Source: Ilex aquifolium
Taxonomy: Eukaryota > Streptophyta > Magnoliopsida > Aquifoliales > Aquifoliaceae
Assembly: GCA_951799425.1 (NCBI GenBank)
Contig: OX637394.1
Span: 31,656,001 to 31,720,000, forward strand
DNA: 64,000 bases
Direction: 5' to 3'
Part shown: positions 1 to 11,685 of the stretch, one piece after another
Layout: each line of letters begins with the position of its first letter
Position numbering within the stretch: the stretch's first letter is position 1
Notes under the pieces: generated by a model
Told to the model about the DNA's origin: nothing
Seen by the model: only the letters and a program-made list of their open reading frames with translations
Database searches by the model: none
Translations under genes and position numbers: made by a program

Positions 1-1200
1 TTATTTTTCTTGTATGAAGTCTTTATCTTAGAGATTAGTTTGGCTTTAGTCCAACATCTCTTGCTTGTTATAAAAGTAGTTTTATGCTTATGCTTTCATT
101 TTACATGCATAGAAGAGAGATAGTTCATCTTTTGGTTGAGGAAGCAACCCTCCAATTCTTGGTTGAGGAAGCCACCCTCCAAATGTGACTAGTTTTCTTC
201 TACTTTTATTGTTCATGCATTTCACTTCCATTGCTTGAGCTTCTTTCTTTCTTAGAAGAGTGAAACTCTTCCACTTTTCTAGAGCTTTACCAAAGCCGTG
301 AAGGGTGGAACGTGATTCACCCATTCTTTGTTAAAGATTGGCTCCGTGTTTGTTGTTACTTTATCTTTTAAGTTCTCTACTTGGAGGGATGAGCATCACT
401 CACTTTTCTAGCTTTACCCAAGCCATGAAGAGTGAGTAGTTTCTCATTCACTCTTTAGTAAGAGGAGAAGGGCATGTATAAGTTATCCGGGAATCATATT
501 TGTGCATTGTTTTTATGCTTAACGTTTATCTCTTCTTGTTATTGGATGATTGATTGCATCTAGCAAAGCTAAGGTACTTTGTATAACTGTGGGCTCTTTC
601 TATGACATGGATGACTCTTGCATAGAAAGACTCATCAGTTCAAGACAAGTACCCCGACTAGATCCTCATGACTACCCTTCAATCCTCCCCCTTATTGTAC
701 TTCATTTAAAGAATGGAATATTAATATCATGATTGGATGTCTTGTAGAAACACTTGCTTGTTTGTAGACGGGTTAAGTCTCGGCACAGACAATTCTTGTA
801 AACTTCTAGAAAGACATCGGAATCATGTTCTTAATTCTCACAATCCATCTTTATCTTCCGATTAACTTGCTGTTGACACGGGAGTTAATTGAGTTATCAA
901 GCACAATTATGACAAACCGCATAACTAACTACATGTCCAGATCCTTGCACTAAAGAGTGACTCTTTTTAATTAGCACTTATCTCCTGTTTTGTTAAGAAA
1001 ATCCTCTTGGAAAGAATCTTATATTCTGTCTAGGAAAACTCATATCTCACAGCAAATCTCAAGGGTTACAATCAATAGGTATCTACCACTGCTTACCTCA
1101 TAAATATCAACAAAAGTTCCATGTGGATTCGACTCCGGACTCAAACCGGATTATTATTACAGCTTGACCGCCTGCACTTGGGTGTACACATTTCGGATCA
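1..1200 (+). mobile_element. Right-hand part of an A-family LTR
   Basis: This stretch matches the 3' two thirds of the LTRs at 44,294-46,177 (same strand) and 42,249-44,121 (opposite strand). It includes the shared gene-like motifs around the 'acccttcacggctttgg' words and the end block 'gactccggactcaaaccgga ... ggatca'. The LTR stops exactly at 1,200 with GGATCA, the same terminus as in the other two copies. The next five bases, AGAAC (1,201-1,205), would be the right copy of the target-site duplication. The LTR start and its U3 promoter lie left of the window, so I cannot say whether this is a solo LTR or the 3' LTR of a whole element. It interrupts the gag of element R. Confidence 0.85.
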
Positions 1201-1777
1201 AGAACATGGCCATCCTTCTTCTTATCCTTAGCACCCGCCTCACGGATGCTTCGTGCATCGTCAACCTCTCTCTCAATGGCCATAGCTGTCTCGACCATAG
1301 AGTCCAAGTCTTGCAGGCGGAGGCCCACAATCTTTCCCCGGATGGATAGTTTCAACCCATCCTCAAACCTTCTTACCTTGGCCATATCCGTGGCCACGTA
1401 ATCATCAGCAAATCGGGCTAATTCGGTGAACTTAGCCACATACTCCATCACAGTCATTGACCCTTGCTTCAAATCTAGGAATTCCCGGGCCTTTGCATGT
1501 CGAACGGCCGTTGGGAAATATTTACCCATGAAGAGCTCCTTAAACTCTCCCCATGTCATGGCCTCTAAGTTCTTCGAGGCCGTCACCCAATCCCACCACA
1601 ATTGGGCTTCTCCCTCTAGCTGGAATGCAGCTAGTCTTATCTTAGTAGCATCAGAGGTGACCTCCATTGCCCCTAAAATCTTATTGACTTGCCGGAACCA
1701 ATGGTCTGCCACCATCGGATCCGCCCCTCCCACGAAGACTGGAGGTTTGTGTGCTTTAAACTGTTGGAGGTTACTCG
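1201..1777 (-). pseudogene. gag: gag of element R, main capsid domain, truncated
   Basis: About 190 codons on the minus strand encode the retrotransposon Gag domain, with the family words WFRQVNKILGAM, LEGEAQLWWDW, FKELFMGKYFP and VMEYVAKFTELARF. This domain builds the virus-like particle. The N-terminal part lies at 4,188-4,340 on the other side of a solo LTR, and the reading frame is the same on both sides. The frame stays open to the A-family LTR at 1,200, where the gag reads on into antisense LTR and ends. The zinc knuckle, protease and pol are therefore missing from the window. No internal stop is visible, so R was probably fairly young when hit. Confidence 0.85.
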
Positions 1778-4187
1778 TGTGACGCCCCAATTTTCGGGGG
1801 TCCTATATTAACCGTTGATCATCCTTCAACCTGCCGAATTACCCGTGGATGTCACTCAACCCAACACCACGGCGGTAGCAGCCCCTTAGCTGGGATCATA
1901 ACTCACAAATGTAAACTGGATTCAATTATTCATTGGGTTCAACCAAGATTCAACATACCAGGATTTATACTCCATTATAGTCCATTTACATCATTGGAGG
2001 GAAGGAAAGCATAGACCGAAAATAGGGTAAAACAGTTTAAAAATCTGAAAATTCTGGAGGGTGTACCGGTACTGTGTACCGGTACAATATCATACCGGTA
2101 CTGCGTACCGGTACGGTTTGCCTACTGAAAAGTGCGTACCAGTACACAGTACCGGTACCCTACCGTACCGGTACACAGTACCGGTACTTTCTGCCCAGTT
2201 TTGCCCTTTTTCAACCATTTTTCATTTTCAATTCATTCCAAACCTCCCAAAATCATCCAATACATGTTTGATAAGAATTCCCATATAAACATAATTTGTA
2301 CAAGTTCCATTACAATTAATTCCATACATTTATACATCAAAATGGAATTTTCACAAAAGCTTTACAAAATAAACCAGAAAAGCCACAAGTTGGCTTTCTT
2401 CAACCTTGGGGCTCGAATTGGGAGCCGTCCGCCGGTGTAAACCCCGCACCTGAAATATTTTTCCCACAAAGGGTGAGCCACGCTCAATAGGGTATCTCCT
2501 AAAGAGGCTACTCCCCAACCTATATGCATATGAAATGTTCACATGCCACAATTCAACAATTCACAACATTCCAATTTAGAATATGCACTCCATGTTGGAA
2601 TCTACCATGCCATGCATGAAATGAGATGGGACTCACTCACGCACATCATTCCGAGCCCTTCCCGGCTCCTTCACATATGCAAGTGCCAATATGTACTAAC
2701 CCGTCATTTATGATGCGCATCAAATAACATTTCATTCTAGGGTCTTTGTAGGGGTGGATGTTCATGGACTCACACCAAGGGTCACCCAACCCACACGGAA
2801 TTTACGGACTTCAACCGAGGGTTCCACGTATACCCACACACTTCATGGGCCGAGCCAAGGGAGTGCGTATCCCTATCACCGAGTCTTACACCCGAGGGAT
2901 CTTCTAGCCCTTCTTGCTACCCCAACCCTAACAACATGCAAACCGTGAGACTCGACTAGGTCATCGACCCAGCTCACGCGAGCCCACTAGTCATCCACCA
3001 AACGAGGTGAAGACAACTACCATGCACACACCCATTAAATGAGATGTTCCCGTGCATATGCAATATGATGTCTCATTGCAACTAAAATACAATGTTCAAC
3101 ATGGCATGAGTGACATATGAACATTTTTAACACATTTCACACATTTCATCGCAAAATCATATCATAAGCATATAATTCCCATAGCACAATTTCCAAGCAT
3201 GTTATCACATAATCATGCTATTAACACTTTAAATTCTCAAGACATTTATACAAACACATAACATGCCCACAATTTCATATAACAAAAGAATCACATTGGG
3301 TATATTTCACATATCCAATTCTAGAAATTGCAACTAGCAATTTCTAATTATCAATCCATGCTAGGCTTTATCTTTACCCTCATTCAATACCCATTTCACC
3401 CAAATTAACAACAATAGGAAAATTATATATATATCTATCAATCTACCCATTTCACCTAAGCATTCTAGGTGTGGAATAAACCTTAGTAGGAGGGAACCCT
3501 ACCTCTTGAAGCGTAGAGAACAATGTTGAGAAGCTCCGAGAACTCCAAACGAAGTGGAACCCTCCCTCTCCCAAAATCCCGTTCTTCGAATCACCCCAAA
3601 ACTCGAACTCCTTGGTATGGTTTTGTAGCCCTCGGCGAGGAGAACAACTTTTGTTCTTGGCCCCAGTGCATTTGAGCTCTCAATCTCCGTAGATCGTAGA
3701 GAGAAGGTGGAGAACTCAAGCCCTTTCCCTCTCTTCCTCTCTCGTTGGAATCGGCTGAGCAAATGGGGAGAAAATCTGATTTTCTCCCCTTTAAATACCC
3801 TTTAAATACTTGGCCCACAACGCGCCACACGACCCTTATTTCCCGGGTCTGTTTTAGCCCCGAAACGATTAAATTTCACTCCGGTTCAAGTTCAAAATAT
3901 TTTTATTTTTAAATTGCCGTCATTTATTTCCCAAAATTTAAAATTTTATTCAGAATTTCATTTTTTGGGTCTCCCGAGGCCCGACTGCCTCGTAAAACGT
4001 GAAAATCTGATTATCTCGGAATTCAACGAAATTTGACAGGGTAACTAGATTTCGCGAGACGAATCCAACGGTGAGGTCCGTTTCGTCATCCGTGATCCAG
4101 AAAAATTCAGGTTTACAACCCGTACCGTAGTGGCAAATTACCGTTTTACCCTTTTTCACAAAAGTTCAATTTTACCCGGGTTTTACA
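1778..4187 (-). mobile_element. Solo LTR, family C, inside gag of element R
   Basis: The 2,410-bp sequence starts TGTGACGCCCC and ends GGGTTTTACA. It is flanked by a perfect 5-bp direct repeat ACTCG (1,773-1,777 and 4,188-4,192). It is a diverged copy of the 5' LTR of R at 4,698-6,968 and lies in the same orientation. No internal region is attached, so it is a solo LTR left by LTR-LTR recombination. Open frames inside it (for example near 3,500-3,830) have no family resemblance and are not annotated as genes. It carries a palindrome array at 2,063-2,187. Confidence 0.9.
2063..2187. repeat. Array of GTACCGGTAC palindromes in LTR C
   Basis: In 125 bp there are seven copies of TACCGGTAC, six of them inside the full 10-bp palindrome GTACCGGTAC, plus one TACCAGTAC variant. 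Start-to-start spacing varies from about 13 to 36 bp. The array sits about 300-400 bp from the LTR end that abuts the primer site in the sister copy. Confidence 0.9.
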
Positions 4188-4340
4188 ACTCGTGCCTCCA
4201 TGCCCGGCATTTGCACTAACTTGTGCAACAGTAGCCGCCATCATGCCCATGGTTTCCGTAAACGCTTGTTGGTCGAAGACCGGTGGTGGTTGATTATTGT
4301 TCTGCCCACCGCCTCGACGTCCTCTTCTTACACTTGCCAT
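4188..4340 (-). pseudogene. gag: gag of element R, N-terminal part
   Basis: The ATG at 4,340 opens a frame beginning MASVRRGRRGG, followed by NNQPPPVFDQQAFTETMGMM. This low-complexity N-terminus and 'AFTETMGMM' type helix also occurs in fragment G (24,310-24,410). The start fits because it is the first ATG downstream of the primer site and leader. The frame is cut after about 50 codons by the solo LTR at 4,187 and resumes in frame at 1,777. Apart from that insertion and the 3' truncation, no lesion is seen in this stretch. Confidence 0.8.
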
Positions 4341-4682
4341 CTACACACACGTCAAGTGGCAATGGCACACTAACTTAGTACCCCGAGGTAGGGACCAAAG
4401 TTAAAACGTTTAAAATTTTCTCATTGTCTCACTAGTAGAGCGTATGCCTCCAATAGTAGACATCTACACCTTAAACCATCCCGTTTATTCACTTTCCCAC
4501 TCCCAAGGCTAGGTTCTCTAACCCTAGTGTGTCCATTTTCCATACACATTTTATCATGCATATAATACACATATCACATATCACATTACCTGCAGCAATT
4601 TAAGCACATAACATGTAATGTACAATGAATGCAATGGTCGAGACCCATGCCCCATCAAGCCCTAGGTAAATCGCATACCTAT
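4341..4682 (-). other. Untranslated leader of element R
   Basis: About 340 bp lie between the primer site and the gag ATG. I see no convincing reading frame or structure in it. Confidence 0.6.
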
Positions 4683-4695
4683 GCTCTGATACCAA
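4683..4695 (-). other. Primer-binding site, initiator-Met tRNA type
   Basis: The minus strand reads TTGGTATCAGAGC, the complement of the 3' end of plant initiator-Met tRNA. It lies 2 bp inside the LTR end at 4,698, so it fixes the LTR at 4,698-6,968 as a 5' LTR and the element as minus-strand. Confidence 0.92.
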
Positions 4696-4982
4696 GCTGT
4701 GACACCCCAATTTTCGGGGGTCCTTTATTAACCGTTGATAAACCCATCAACCCGCGAAAATACCCGTGAGTGCCACACAATCCGACATCACGCTAATAGT
4801 ATCCCTTTACCCGGGATTATAACTCACACGTATAACCCGTGTTCCTTTAAGCATTTAATCCGAACGAGGTTCAATATACCCCAATATATCTCATTTAAGG
4901 TCCATTTGTATTGTTGGAACCCAAGAAACCAAAGTCCAATAGCATGGGAAAACAATTTAAAAATTTCAAAGTTTTTGGGGCA

Positions 4983-5080
4983 GTACCGGTACTGCGTACC
5001 GGTACGGTTTGCCCACTGGACAAAGCGTACCGGTACTGCGTACCGGTACGGTTTGCCTACTGGAAAAAGCGTACTGGTAC
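4983..5080. repeat. Array of GTACCGGTAC palindromes in LTR C of element R
   Basis: Four GTACCGGTAC palindromes and one GTACTGGTAC variant lie in 98 bp. They are arranged as a near-duplicated 56-bp unit: two palindromes 13 bp apart, then 'ggtttgcc(c/t)actgga'. The array corresponds in position to the one at 2,063-2,187. Confidence 0.9.
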
Positions 5081-6690
5081 GGTTTGCCCAGTTTTTCCTT
5101 TTTCAACTGTTTTTCATTTTCCATCCATTCCAAACCCATTCCAAACTCATCCACCACATGCATAATGAAAGTTTTCATACTATACAAGGTTAAAAACAAC
5201 TCTATTACATTTAATTCCAAAAATTTACATACCAAAAACAAAGTTTCCATAATGTTTTACAAAAACTCAAACAAAGCCACATTTCGGCCTTCTTCATCCT
5301 TGGGGCTCGAAATGGGAGCCATCCGCCGGTGTGAATCCCGCACCTGAAATGTTTTTCCCACGAAGGGTGAGCCACGCTCAATAGGGTATCTCCTAATGAG
5401 GCTACTCCCCAACCTAAATGCATACGAAATGTTCACATGCCACAAATCAACAATTCATAACATTCCAAGCAAGAAAGTACATTCAATGTTGGAATTTGCA
5501 ATGCCATGCTATGTAATGAGGTGAGACTCACTCATGCATCTCAACCGAGTCCTTCCTGACTTCTCCACACATGCAAGTGTCAATGTGTACGAATCCGTCA
5601 TTTATGTTGCACATCAAATGACATTCATCAATCTATGGTCTTTATAGGGGTGGATGTTCATGGACTCACACCAAGGGTCACCCAACCTACACGGAATTTA
5701 CGGACTTCCACCGAAGGTTCCGCGTACACCTACACACTTCATGGGCCGAGCCAAAGGAGTGCGTATCCTAATCACCGGGTCTTGCACCCGAGGGATCTTC
5801 CAGCCCTTCTTGCTAACCCCAACCCTATCAACCATGCAAACTATGCGACTCGGCTAGGTTTTCAACCAAGCTCACTCGAGCCCACCCGTCATCCACTAAA
5901 TGTGGTGTTGACAACAACAACCATGCACCCACACTAACATATGCGATGTTCCCGTGCACAATGCAATGTAATGCCTCATTGCAACAATAATACAATGTTC
6001 AATATGCTATGAGTGACATATGAACATTCTCAACATATCTCACATATTTCATGGCAAAATTATATCATAAGCATATAATTCCCATAACACAACTTCCAAG
6101 CATGTCATCACATAATCATGCTATCAACACTTTAAATCCTTAAGGCATATATACATACACATAACATGCCCACAAATTCATATAGCACAAGAATCACATT
6201 GGGTCTATTTCACATGTCAAATTCTAGAAATCACATTTAGCAATTTCTAACTACCAATCCAAGCTAGAATTCATCATAACCCATTTCAATACCCATTTCA
6301 CCCAATCTAACAACAATAGGCAAGAAATACACAACCTGTCATCCTACCCATTTCACAAAAATATTCTAGGTTTGGAATAAACCTTAGTAGGAGGGAACCC
6401 TACCTCTTGAAGCGTAAACCCACTTGGTAGACACCTTCAAGAATCTCTATCTTGCCCAAAACCCTTGATTTCTCCAAGCTTGTTTTTGGAACTTCGGTGA
6501 AATCCGTCTTTCTTGGTATGGTTTTGTAGCCCTCGATGCGTAGAACGATCTTTGTTCTTGGCCCGAGTGGATTGGAGCTCCGTGGAGACGAAGATCTTAG
6601 AGAAAAGGTGGAGAAAACCCTAGATTTCCCTCTCTTGTATCTCTCGTTGGAATTGGCTGAGCAAATGGGGAGAAAATCTGATTTTCTCCC

Positions 6691-6700
6691 CTATTTATAC
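6691..6700 (-). promoter_or_regulatory. TATA box of LTR C (element R)
   Basis: The minus strand reads GTATAAATAG, followed by a G/A-rich start region. It is about 270 bp into the LTR, as expected for a short U3. The aligned position in the solo copy at 18,382-20,966 also holds a TATA box. Confidence 0.6.
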
Positions 6701-6968
6701 TTTCTAAACACTTGGTCAATTTTATTAAAAAGTTCGTTTTTGAGTCTCCCGAGGCCCGACTGCCTCGTAAAACGTGAAAAATCCGACTATCTCGAAATTC
6801 AATGAAATTTGACAGGGTAACTAGATTTTGCGAGACGAATCCAACAGTGAGGTCCGTTTCGTCATCCGAGATCTAGAAAAATTTAGATTTGCAACCTGTA
6901 CTGTAGTGGCAAATTACCGTTTTGCCCTTTTTTTTTTTACAAAAGTTCAAATTTACCCGGGTTTTACA

Positions 6969-7571
6969 GTATCTATCTAAAAAACAATAATATGCATGAC
7001 CAACTATTCTTTTCAAAACTTGATCTAGAAAAGGCAACGAAAAATGATCTTTTCTGGTGAGGAAATTTAGCTTTCGATAATCAATACACACATGCCAACC
7101 TGTGACTGTACGCATAGGGACTAATTCATTTTCTTGATTTTTTATTATAGTGACACCAGAATTTTTAGGGACTACTTGTGTTGGACTAACCCATTTACTA
7201 TCAGATATAGGGTAGATAATATTAGCATATAACAATTTAAGTATTTTAGCACAGACTACCTCTTTTAAGTGTGGATTTAATCTTCTTTGCATTTGACGAG
7301 ATGGTTTAGCATTTTCTTCTAAGAATATACATTGAGTACATAAAAGTGGACTTATACCTTTTATATCTACTATTTTCCATCCAATAACACTTTGGTGATC
7401 TTTCAAAAATTTTGTCAATTTATTTTCTAGAATTTCAAATAATTTTGAGGATATTATCACTGGATAGATTTCATCTTCCCCTAAAAAGAAATATTTTAAG
7501 TTAGTTGGGAGAGGTTTTAATTCTGGTTTAAAAACTTTGACATTGGATTCTACAGACTTAGGCAACAATTT
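6969..7571 (-). pseudogene. pol: Reverse transcriptase N-terminal part of element D
   Basis: The frame starts in the linker after protease (FKPELKPLPTNLKYFFLGED) and runs into the fingers/palm of the reverse transcriptase. Visible motifs are SDSKWVSPTQVVPKNSG, the VCIDYRKLN block and the start of the 'CFLDRY' block, which in this family is FLDGYSGYNQ. It stops there because R is inserted at 6,968. The catalytic Asp-Asp motif, RNase H and integrase would lie beyond R, left of the window. Relative to elements O and N it has a short extra insert around 'IKNQENELVPM'. Confidence 0.85.
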
Positions 7572-7740
7572 TTCACATTTTTGATTTCATACTGACATAT
7601 CTTCAAACTCAATATCCGATATAGATTCTAATGTATATGAATTTTTTTTCATAAAAATATTTTCAAATAAACTCTAAGTTAACAACTCAACACAATTTAT
7701 TTCATGTATTTCATCTTCTTCTCTGGGTTGTTTTGCAATG

Positions 7741-8094
7741 TTAAAAATATTTAATTCTAAAGTCATGTTTTCCAAATGAAAGCTTCATGACTTCATTCCT
7801 ACAATTAATCAACACATTTGATGTAGCTAGGAATGGTCGACCCAAAATAACAGGTATGTATGCAGATGCATGAAAAATTGGTTGTGTATCTAAAAAAATA
7901 AAATCTACTAGAAAATAGAATTGTTCAACTTGGACCAGAACATCTTCCAAAATTCCTCTTGGAGTTTTTATAGATCGGTCTGCTAATTGCAGTTTAACAT
8001 TGGTAGGTTTCAACTCACCTAACCCTAGTTGTGTATATACTGAATATGGCATTAAATTAACACTGGCTCCAAGATCTAACAGAGCTTGTTCAAT
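7741..8094 (-). pseudogene. pol: Aspartic protease of element D
   Basis: A retropepsin-type protease matures Gag and Pol. The active-site DLGAS lies at about 8,060-8,080. It is followed by QLGLGELKPTNVKLQLADRS, VDFIFLDTQP and the flap/end motif [19 protein letters not shown]. The upstream frame ends at a TGA at 8,095-8,097, where sister copies have an Arg codon. A frameshift ends this frame near 7,745. The acid active site itself looks intact. Confidence 0.85.
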
Positions 8095-9988
8095 TCAAAA
8101 ATTTCCAATGATGCATGAGACTGTAGGACAACCTGGATCTTTGTACTTAAGAAGAGTATTATGTTGTATTATATCACTAACTTGTTCAGTTAGGAATGCT
8201 TTCTTTGGTACATTGGTTTTTATTTTTACCGTGCAAAGATCTTTTAAAAACTTGGCATAAGCTGGAACTCGTTTAATGGCATCCAACAAAGGAATGTTAA
8301 TCTTTACCTGTTTAAACAGCTCAAGAATTTCATATTGATCTTTTACAGATGAGGGCTTCCTGACCCTTTGAGGAAAAGGTAACGGAATAGGACACGAATG
8401 ATCTTTCTCAATTTGTATTTCTGATTGCTTTTCTGTTGAAGGTTCAGGTTCAAGTGGTTCATTTACAGGAATTGACTTACGTAAATTTTTAGGAATCTTA
8501 GGTTTAATGGTCTTGTCAATCACCTTACCACTTCTTAGTGTTGTGATTGCTTGTACTTGACTTGGAGAAGGTTCAAAGGACACAGTATTAGCTTGACTTT
8601 GACTTTGTGGAGGTTTAGGCTGAGATGAAATTTTTCCTTTCTCTAACGTACTCAAGGACTGGGTCAACTTAGCTAGATGATTCTTGATATCTTCAATACT
8701 TTGTGAAGTTTGAGCTTTAAACTCATTAAATGCTTGAGTTGTTTGAGTGTTAAAACTCATTTGACTCTGAATAAATTGATTCATAGTATCTTCTAGAGTC
8801 CTTCTATGTGGAGGTTGACAAGGTTGATATTGTTGTTGAGTTTGTGGTTGTGGAGGACCTTGTGTTTGATTTGTAGGTTGTGTATTTTTTCAACTAAAAT
8901 TTGGATGTTTTCTCCAACCTGGGTTATAAGTATCAGAATATGGATTTGGATAAGGCTTAGTATAAGTTGGAATAGAATTAGATTGTTCAATTAAAACTTC
9001 TTTAAATGTAGGTATAGTTGGACATTCTCCGGCAGGATGTCCTGACAACGCATAAATTTCACATATTTAGTCAGTAGAAGAAATAACAGACACTTGCTTA
9101 ATTTTTTTTCATTTCTAAGGCTTCTATTTTTTGAGATAAATTAGTCATTTTAGCTCTTAAATCATCATCTTCTTTTAGTACATATTTTCCTCTTTCGGAC
9201 GTAGATGGCTTAGTTTCAACAATATTTGAAGAAGTTGAGTCCCACATCTGAGAACTCTCGGAAATAGTATCAAAAAATTGGATGCCTCTTCAGGGTTTTT
9301 ACTCATAAATTCCCCTTGGGCCATCATTTCAACAAATTGTCACATTGCAGATGGAAGAGCATCATAAAAGAAACTAACTAAAGTCTATTTTTCAAATGCA
9401 TGATGTGGACAAGCTTGGACAATATCCTTAAATATTTCCCAACATTGATAAAAAATTTCCCCTTCTTTTACAGAAAAATTCATTATTTGACGTCATAATG
9501 CATTAGTGCGATGCACATGAAATTTTTTTTTGAGTTTGCAAAGCTTGCCAACTTGTGATAGAATTAGCTCTTAAAGAACTAAGCCATAGTTTAGCTTTAT
9601 CCTTTAAATAAAAAGGAAAAATTTTTAATCGAGCCATTTCAAAATTATCTTGCAAAGTTCCACAGACTTCCTCAAATTCTTTCATATGCACATAAGGGTT
9701 TTCAGATTTCAAACCATGAAACTGTGGTAATAACTATATTATTCTTGCATTAATATTAAGATTTGGAGCATCTGTTGGAAAAGCAAAACATGATGGAACA
9801 TTGGTACGTGTAGGATGCAAGTATTCTCTTAAAGGTCGGACATTCTGTACTACTTCTTGTTCTCTAGGATCTTGCTCCCTAGGTACGTTTTGAGCCATAC
9901 ATAATTCAAATTATGCATGTGTAGATGAAGATGATGAAGACAAATGAGATGATTGATTTACAGAACCTACTGAAGAATGAACAGACAT
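8095..9988 (-). pseudogene. gag: gag and gag-protease linker of element D, many lesions
   Basis: The ATG at 9,988 opens MSVHSS, but this frame meets a stop after about 24 codons. Further down, in shifted frames, are the Athila Gag blocks: REYLHPTR, QFHGLKSENPYVHMKEFEEVC, KDKAKLWLSSLRANSI and a zinc knuckle near 9,030-9,066. The second knuckle Cys is Tyr (CEIY). The 8,784-8,095 frame holds a Gln-rich tail, TTLRSGKVIDKT and the pre-protease helix ELFKQVKINIPLLDAI. I annotate one broken gene because all blocks are in family order. Confidence 0.8.
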
Positions 9989-10070
9989 AAACTATTAAAA
10001 GAAAACAAACAATCTATAAATATATAATACAAGTAAACAACTTCCCTTTTCAATTTCAAATTACCATAAC

Positions 10071-10087
10071 TCCCAGGCAACGTGCCA
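10071..10087 (-). other. Decayed primer-binding site of element D, tRNA-Asp type
   Basis: The plus strand TCCCAGGCAACGTGCCA differs by a few changes from the TCCCCGGCAACGGCGCCA form in element J. It lies 23 bp from the LTR edge at 10,111. Confidence 0.7.
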
Positions 10088-10499
10088 AAAACATGATTCG
10101 ACCTGTTTTATGACCCACTTTATATCATACACCCAAGTATAAGTGGTCGAATTGTAGTTTTCTCAGTTTAAGTCCAATATCGATCCCACGAAGAGTTTTA
10201 AAAATTGGAATTTAAAATAAGAACAGTAAAGTTGTTGTTAAAGCAGCGAAACTTAAGATAGCTTGTGATGTGAGCTTAGATTGATAACTAGTCTAATTAA
10301 ATAAAGTGTGTAGGTAAACTGTTAAAAGACAATAATATGAAAGGTACCCTTCAGTTCAAGGATCCCATATGCTTTATATTGGTTAAGTACTGGAAATGCC
10401 ACCTTACAACAATTAACTTCCTTGTCACTGGAAAGTCAATCAGTAGGTCTGATGTATGTTAAACCATAACACAACAACTTCTTAGGTTAGCTGGTGGTA

Positions 10500-10945
10500 T
10501 ATGTAACAATTAACTAATTTAAGTAAACCAGAAAGACAAGCCATTCAGGAGGAATACTGGAATTACTCAATTGTCGGTTTTATATTATGTATCAGTTAAA
10601 CAACCCTAGTGAACCAGAAGGTCAAGCCATTCAGGAGGATCACTTAGGTTATTCATCTGAAAGCTCTATGTATCAGTTAAACAACCCTAGCGAACCAGAA
10701 GGTCAAGCCATTTAGGAGGATCACTTAGGTTATTCATCTGACAGCTCTATGTATCAATTAAACAACCATAGTGAACCAAAAGGTCAAGCCATTCAGGAGG
10801 ATCACGTAGGTTATTCATCTGACAACTTTGTACCATGCAACAGTAAAACATCCTCAGTGCACCAGAAGGTCAAGCCATTCAGTTGGAACACTTTAGATAT
10901 TCCACCGGCAAGTTGATGATTCACTGATGACATAATTCCAGGATA
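10500..10945 (-). repeat. 81-86-bp minisatellite in LTR B, five copies
   Basis: The word 'ccagaaggtcaagccattcag' or a close variant starts at 10,528, 10,614, 10,695, 10,776 and 10,862. The periods are 86, 81, 81 and 86 bp. The two middle units are nearly identical. It lies in R/U5, downstream of the promoter. Confidence 0.9.
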
Positions 10946-11591
10946 CATATTGTACTGAAAACATTGGATATGCCGAGACTTAACCCGTCTATAACCAATC
11001 AATCGACTTTTACGTAACACCCAATTACGTACATCACTGTATCATGCATGAAATATATAATAGTAGATAGTATGGTATAGAATATTAAGTTTCACTAAGT
11101 GTTCATAACCAAGAGCATATTATAAATATAACCATCCATCAGTTAATGGAGGTACATAACAACATAGCATAATTAAACATCGGCATTTCCATAACTTAAC
11201 CAATACTATACATATGTTTACCCCTCACTAAAGGGTTTAGGTAAACTACTCACACTCCATTGCTATAAACAAGCAAGAAGTGCGGGTGAGTTTCATTACA
11301 AGAGTAAAAAAAAACACAGACACTGACACTTCTTTCCCAGAGAATAATTGAAATACAACCACCCTTAATATCGATTAAGACACAAAGGTGGCGGCAGTTC
11401 AACTCTCCAAGTAGAAAGACATAACAGAAAGGTAGAAATAACATAATTATGGCTGGAGAGTATGTCGGGCAAGGTTTCACTCTGGATTTCTTCTTTTCTC
11501 TCTTGCTTTCTCTTCTTTTCTTTTCTTTTTCTTCCCTTTGAATTCTCTCTGGAGCTCCAAATCTAGCCATCTGAAGAAGATGAAGGGTCAC

Positions 11592-11604
11592 ACATATATA
11601 TAGG
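11592..11604 (-). promoter_or_regulatory. TATA box of LTR B (element D)
   Basis: The minus strand reads CCTATATATATGTG, about 350 bp from the LTR start. A pyrimidine-rich leader follows. Confidence 0.65.
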
Positions 11605-11653
11605 CAAATGTGGAAGCAGGAGGTGGCAGATAAAGTTGAACTGCCTAGAGCCA

Positions 11654-11685
11654 CCGTTCGGACGCCACCATCACCGTCCGGACGG
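11654..11685. repeat. CpG palindrome pair upstream of the LTR B TATA box
   Basis: CCGTTCGGACG (11,654-11,664) and the perfect 12-bp palindrome CCGTCCGGACGG (11,674-11,685) lie 50-95 bp upstream of the TATA box on the minus strand. Confidence 0.8.

Larger units (their letters stand above)
1201..6968 (-). mobile_element. Element R: Tekay/Del-type Ty3 retrotransposon, 5' part
   Basis: Read on the minus strand the order is 5' LTR (4,698-6,968), initiator-Met primer site (4,683-4,695), leader, gag start at 4,340, then gag to 1,201. There it is cut by the A-family LTR. A second LTR of the same family (1,778-4,187) splits gag. Protease and pol are outside the window. The LTR termini (TGTAAAACCC ... 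GGGTGTCACA on the minus strand) and the Met primer site fit plant chromoviruses. R itself interrupts the reverse transcriptase of element D at 6,968/6,969. Confidence 0.85.
4698..6968 (-). repeat. 5' LTR of element R, family C
   Basis: This 2,271-bp LTR runs from TGTGACACCCC at 4,698 to GGGTTTTACA at 6,968 (plus-strand view). The minus-strand promoter lies near 6,700, so U3 is only about 270 bp and most of the LTR is R/U5. It includes conserved blocks shared with the solo copies, such as the paired 'tcatggactcacaccaagggtcaccc' block near 5,650. It abuts the RT of element D on its right. Confidence 0.9.

Noticed and set aside
1426..1782. 118-codon plus-strand frame over the gag of R
   Set aside because: It is the antisense shadow of a well-supported gag domain.
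2063..2187. Regularly repeated palindromes, considered as a CRISPR-like array
   Set aside because: Spacing is irregular, spacers are partly repeated, the unit is 10 bp, and it lies inside a plant LTR.
3499..3830. Two open frames on the minus strand
   Set aside because: They lie in R/U5 of a solo LTR near its promoter, overlap each other in different frames and resemble no family I know.
5635..5937. 100-codon frame in LTR C
   Set aside because: A similar frame appears in all three C LTRs (2,754, 5,635, 19,402), but length and frame vary and it follows a repeat-rich block, so I read it as untranslated LTR.
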